Source: Ostreococcus mediterraneus
Lineage: Eukaryota; Chlorophyta; Mamiellophyceae; Mamiellales; Bathycoccaceae
DNA: 64,000 nt
NCBI GenBank assembly: GCA_012295225.1
Contig: WMKK01000006.1
Coordinates: 496,001 to 560,000, forward strand
Direction: 5' to 3'
The position numbers were made by a program, and so were the translations under genes. Positions 63,113 through 64,000 of the stretch are shown in pieces (within the stretch, counting starts at the first letter, position 1; the number at the start of each line of letters is the position of its first letter). The notes below the pieces were generated by a model that did no database searches, had not been told where the DNA came from, and was given only the letters and a program-made list of their open reading frames with translations.

Positions 63113-63639
63113 CTTATCCCAAACCGCGCGCGTCAATCACCTCCCTCACGTCGCGCGCCTTCCGCGTTTGCGTCCCCTTCCACCGACGAAAGACGCGCGA
63201 ACGTGTGACGTCGACTGCCCTCGCGCGCACGCTCCACACACGCGCTCTCACGCGTCGACGTGCACCCCCGACGCGAATGCGCGTGCGCCAATCGAGCGAT
63301 CGACAGCCAGCCACGTCTCGCGCGTCGTGCGACGCGTGCGTGCGTTCGCCGCCGCCGCCGCCACCGTGATGCGCCCGAGACCGCCCCTCGCGCGCGTCGC
63401 TCGCGTCGTCGCCCGTGCAGGCGCGCGTGCGAACGGCGGTGGTGTTCGAAATGCGACGGTTGCCGAGGCAACGTCTGCGGCTGCGCTGGCGATCCCAACC
63501 GCACATCCTCGCGCCGGTTCGCCCCGCGCAGCGGTCGACGCACGCTCGAACCGAGCACACGCAGACGCGCGAAGACGCGGGTGACGCGGACGACGCGGAC
63601 GCGGACGCGCGCGGGCGCGAACGCGGGCGCGAACGCGCG
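63113..63639. promoter_or_regulatory. Divergent intergenic region between REXO4-like and COG7
   Basis: About 527 bp, very GC-rich, with CpG-dense stretches. Open frames on both strands are Arg/Ala-rich artefacts of composition and have no recognisable protein content. It presumably holds the two divergent promoters. Confidence 0.4.
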
Positions 63640-64000
63640 ATGGATCGACGGGCATCGGCATCCGTCGGTTGGTCATCGTCGGGGGTATCCGCGCGTGATT
63701 TCACCGCGGATGACTTTGATGTGAAGCGTTGGATTAATGAGCGCACGCGAGGGATGGCGCGTGATGATGCGGGCGCGCGCGGGGGCGATCTCGGGGTCGG
63801 GGCGAGCGGCTGGGGCGTGGAGCGCGCGTTGGCGGATGTCGAGTTGAAGGTGCAGTTGTTGGGGGAGGATCTGTCAATGTCGCTCGAGGAGCGATCGCGC
63901 GAGGGCGTGCAGCGCGTGCCAAAGGCGCTCGAGGAGATATCCAGCGTTGAGCGCGCGGTGGATCGGTTGTATGAAGAGGTTCGTGGGATTGTTGTGCGTT
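63640..64000 (+). CDS. COG7: COG7, conserved oligomeric Golgi complex subunit, 5' part
   Basis: A new frame opens at the ATG at 63640 and runs off the right edge (120 codons visible). ARDFTADDFDVKRWINERTRGM matches the conserved start of COG7, where human has FLADDFDVKEWIN. The following residues (VELKVQLLGEDLSMSLEERSREGVQRVPKALEEISSVERAVDRLYEEVRGIV) keep the helical pattern and the LQ-x-x-PK segment. COG7 is part of lobe B of the COG complex, which tethers vesicles at the Golgi. Confidence 0.85.
   Translation, partial: MDRRASASVGWSSSGVSARDFTADDFDVKRWINERTRGMARDDAGARGGDLGVGASGWGVERALADVELKVQLLGEDLSMSLEERSREGVQRVPKALEEISSVERAVDRLYEEVRGIVVR

Noticed and set aside
1-64000. tRNA or rRNA genes, CRISPR arrays and bacterial-type operons
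   Set aside because: No cloverleaf-like B-box region, rRNA core sequence or spaced repeat was recognised by eye in the intergenic regions; a tRNAscan run would be decisive.

Overview
The window looks like nuclear DNA of a picoplanktonic green alga of the Mamiellophyceae, most likely Ostreococcus or a close relative (inference). The sequence is GC-rich and very gene-dense: about 40 protein genes in 64 kb, mostly intron-poor, usually separated by 60-300 bp and often arranged as divergent or convergent pairs. The proteins are eukaryotic and plant-like: plastid-type TrpB, an ABC1K kinase, a lumen-type FKBP and an LSMT-type SET protein, plus SNARE, COG, LSm, prefoldin, Dbp5 and TFIIIC components. 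Four short introns are inferred, in the RRF, GlyRS, PP2A B'' and GRAM/C2 genes. No rRNA, tRNA, CRISPR array or viral element was recognised.

Layout. 0-5.4 kb: tail of a gene ending in a PAM2-like motif, BAG co-chaperone, F-box/WD40 protein, plastid CBM20 protein, organellar ribosome recycling factor. 5.4-15.5 kb: a 1669-aa STAND/TPR protein, ABC1K, glycyl-tRNA synthetase with two possible starts. 15.7-18.4 kb: a small host gene split by a 2118-bp mariner-like transposon. 18.6-32.5 kb: coiled-coil membrane protein, SET methyltransferase, TrpB/Dbp5 divergent pair, ER membrane protein, CID protein, Bet1 SNARE, DUF866 protein, MFS transporter, NTMT1 and PP2A B''. 33-54 kb: a plastid DCC/pseudo-glucokinase/EF-hand/thioredoxin fusion, PNO1, an ER thioredoxin-like protein, NUBPL/Ind1, Vps10 receptor, TFIIIC subunit 6, prefoldin 1, EGF-PA receptor-like protein, GRAM/C2/MCTP-like protein, UBL protein, unknown protein, SixA-like phosphatase, CCCH-FtsJ methyltransferase and an FDXACB1-like fusion. 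54.1-56.2 kb: a second, apparently identical mariner-like element in opposite orientation. 56.2-64 kb: reduced U2AF large subunit, FKBP, LSm5, a PWWP/adenine-methyltransferase/CW protein, REXO4-like exonuclease and the 5' end of COG7.

The genes do not form operons; most are housekeeping functions in RNA processing, translation, membrane traffic and plastid biology. The most unusual items are (1) the chromatin-type adenine DNA methyltransferase at 59161-61713, (2) the four-domain plastid redox fusion at 32986-35229, (3) the GRAM plus MCTP-like membrane protein at 45.1-48.4 kb, (4) the pair of identical inverted mariner elements, one of which interrupts a host ORF that stays in frame on both sides, and (5) several conserved proteins that have lost a hallmark residue set (STAND Walker A lysine, DUF866 CxxC pairs, Ind1 CPxC, Bet1 zero-layer glutamine, U2AF RRM2). 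Family assignments are by eye from motifs, without database searches.
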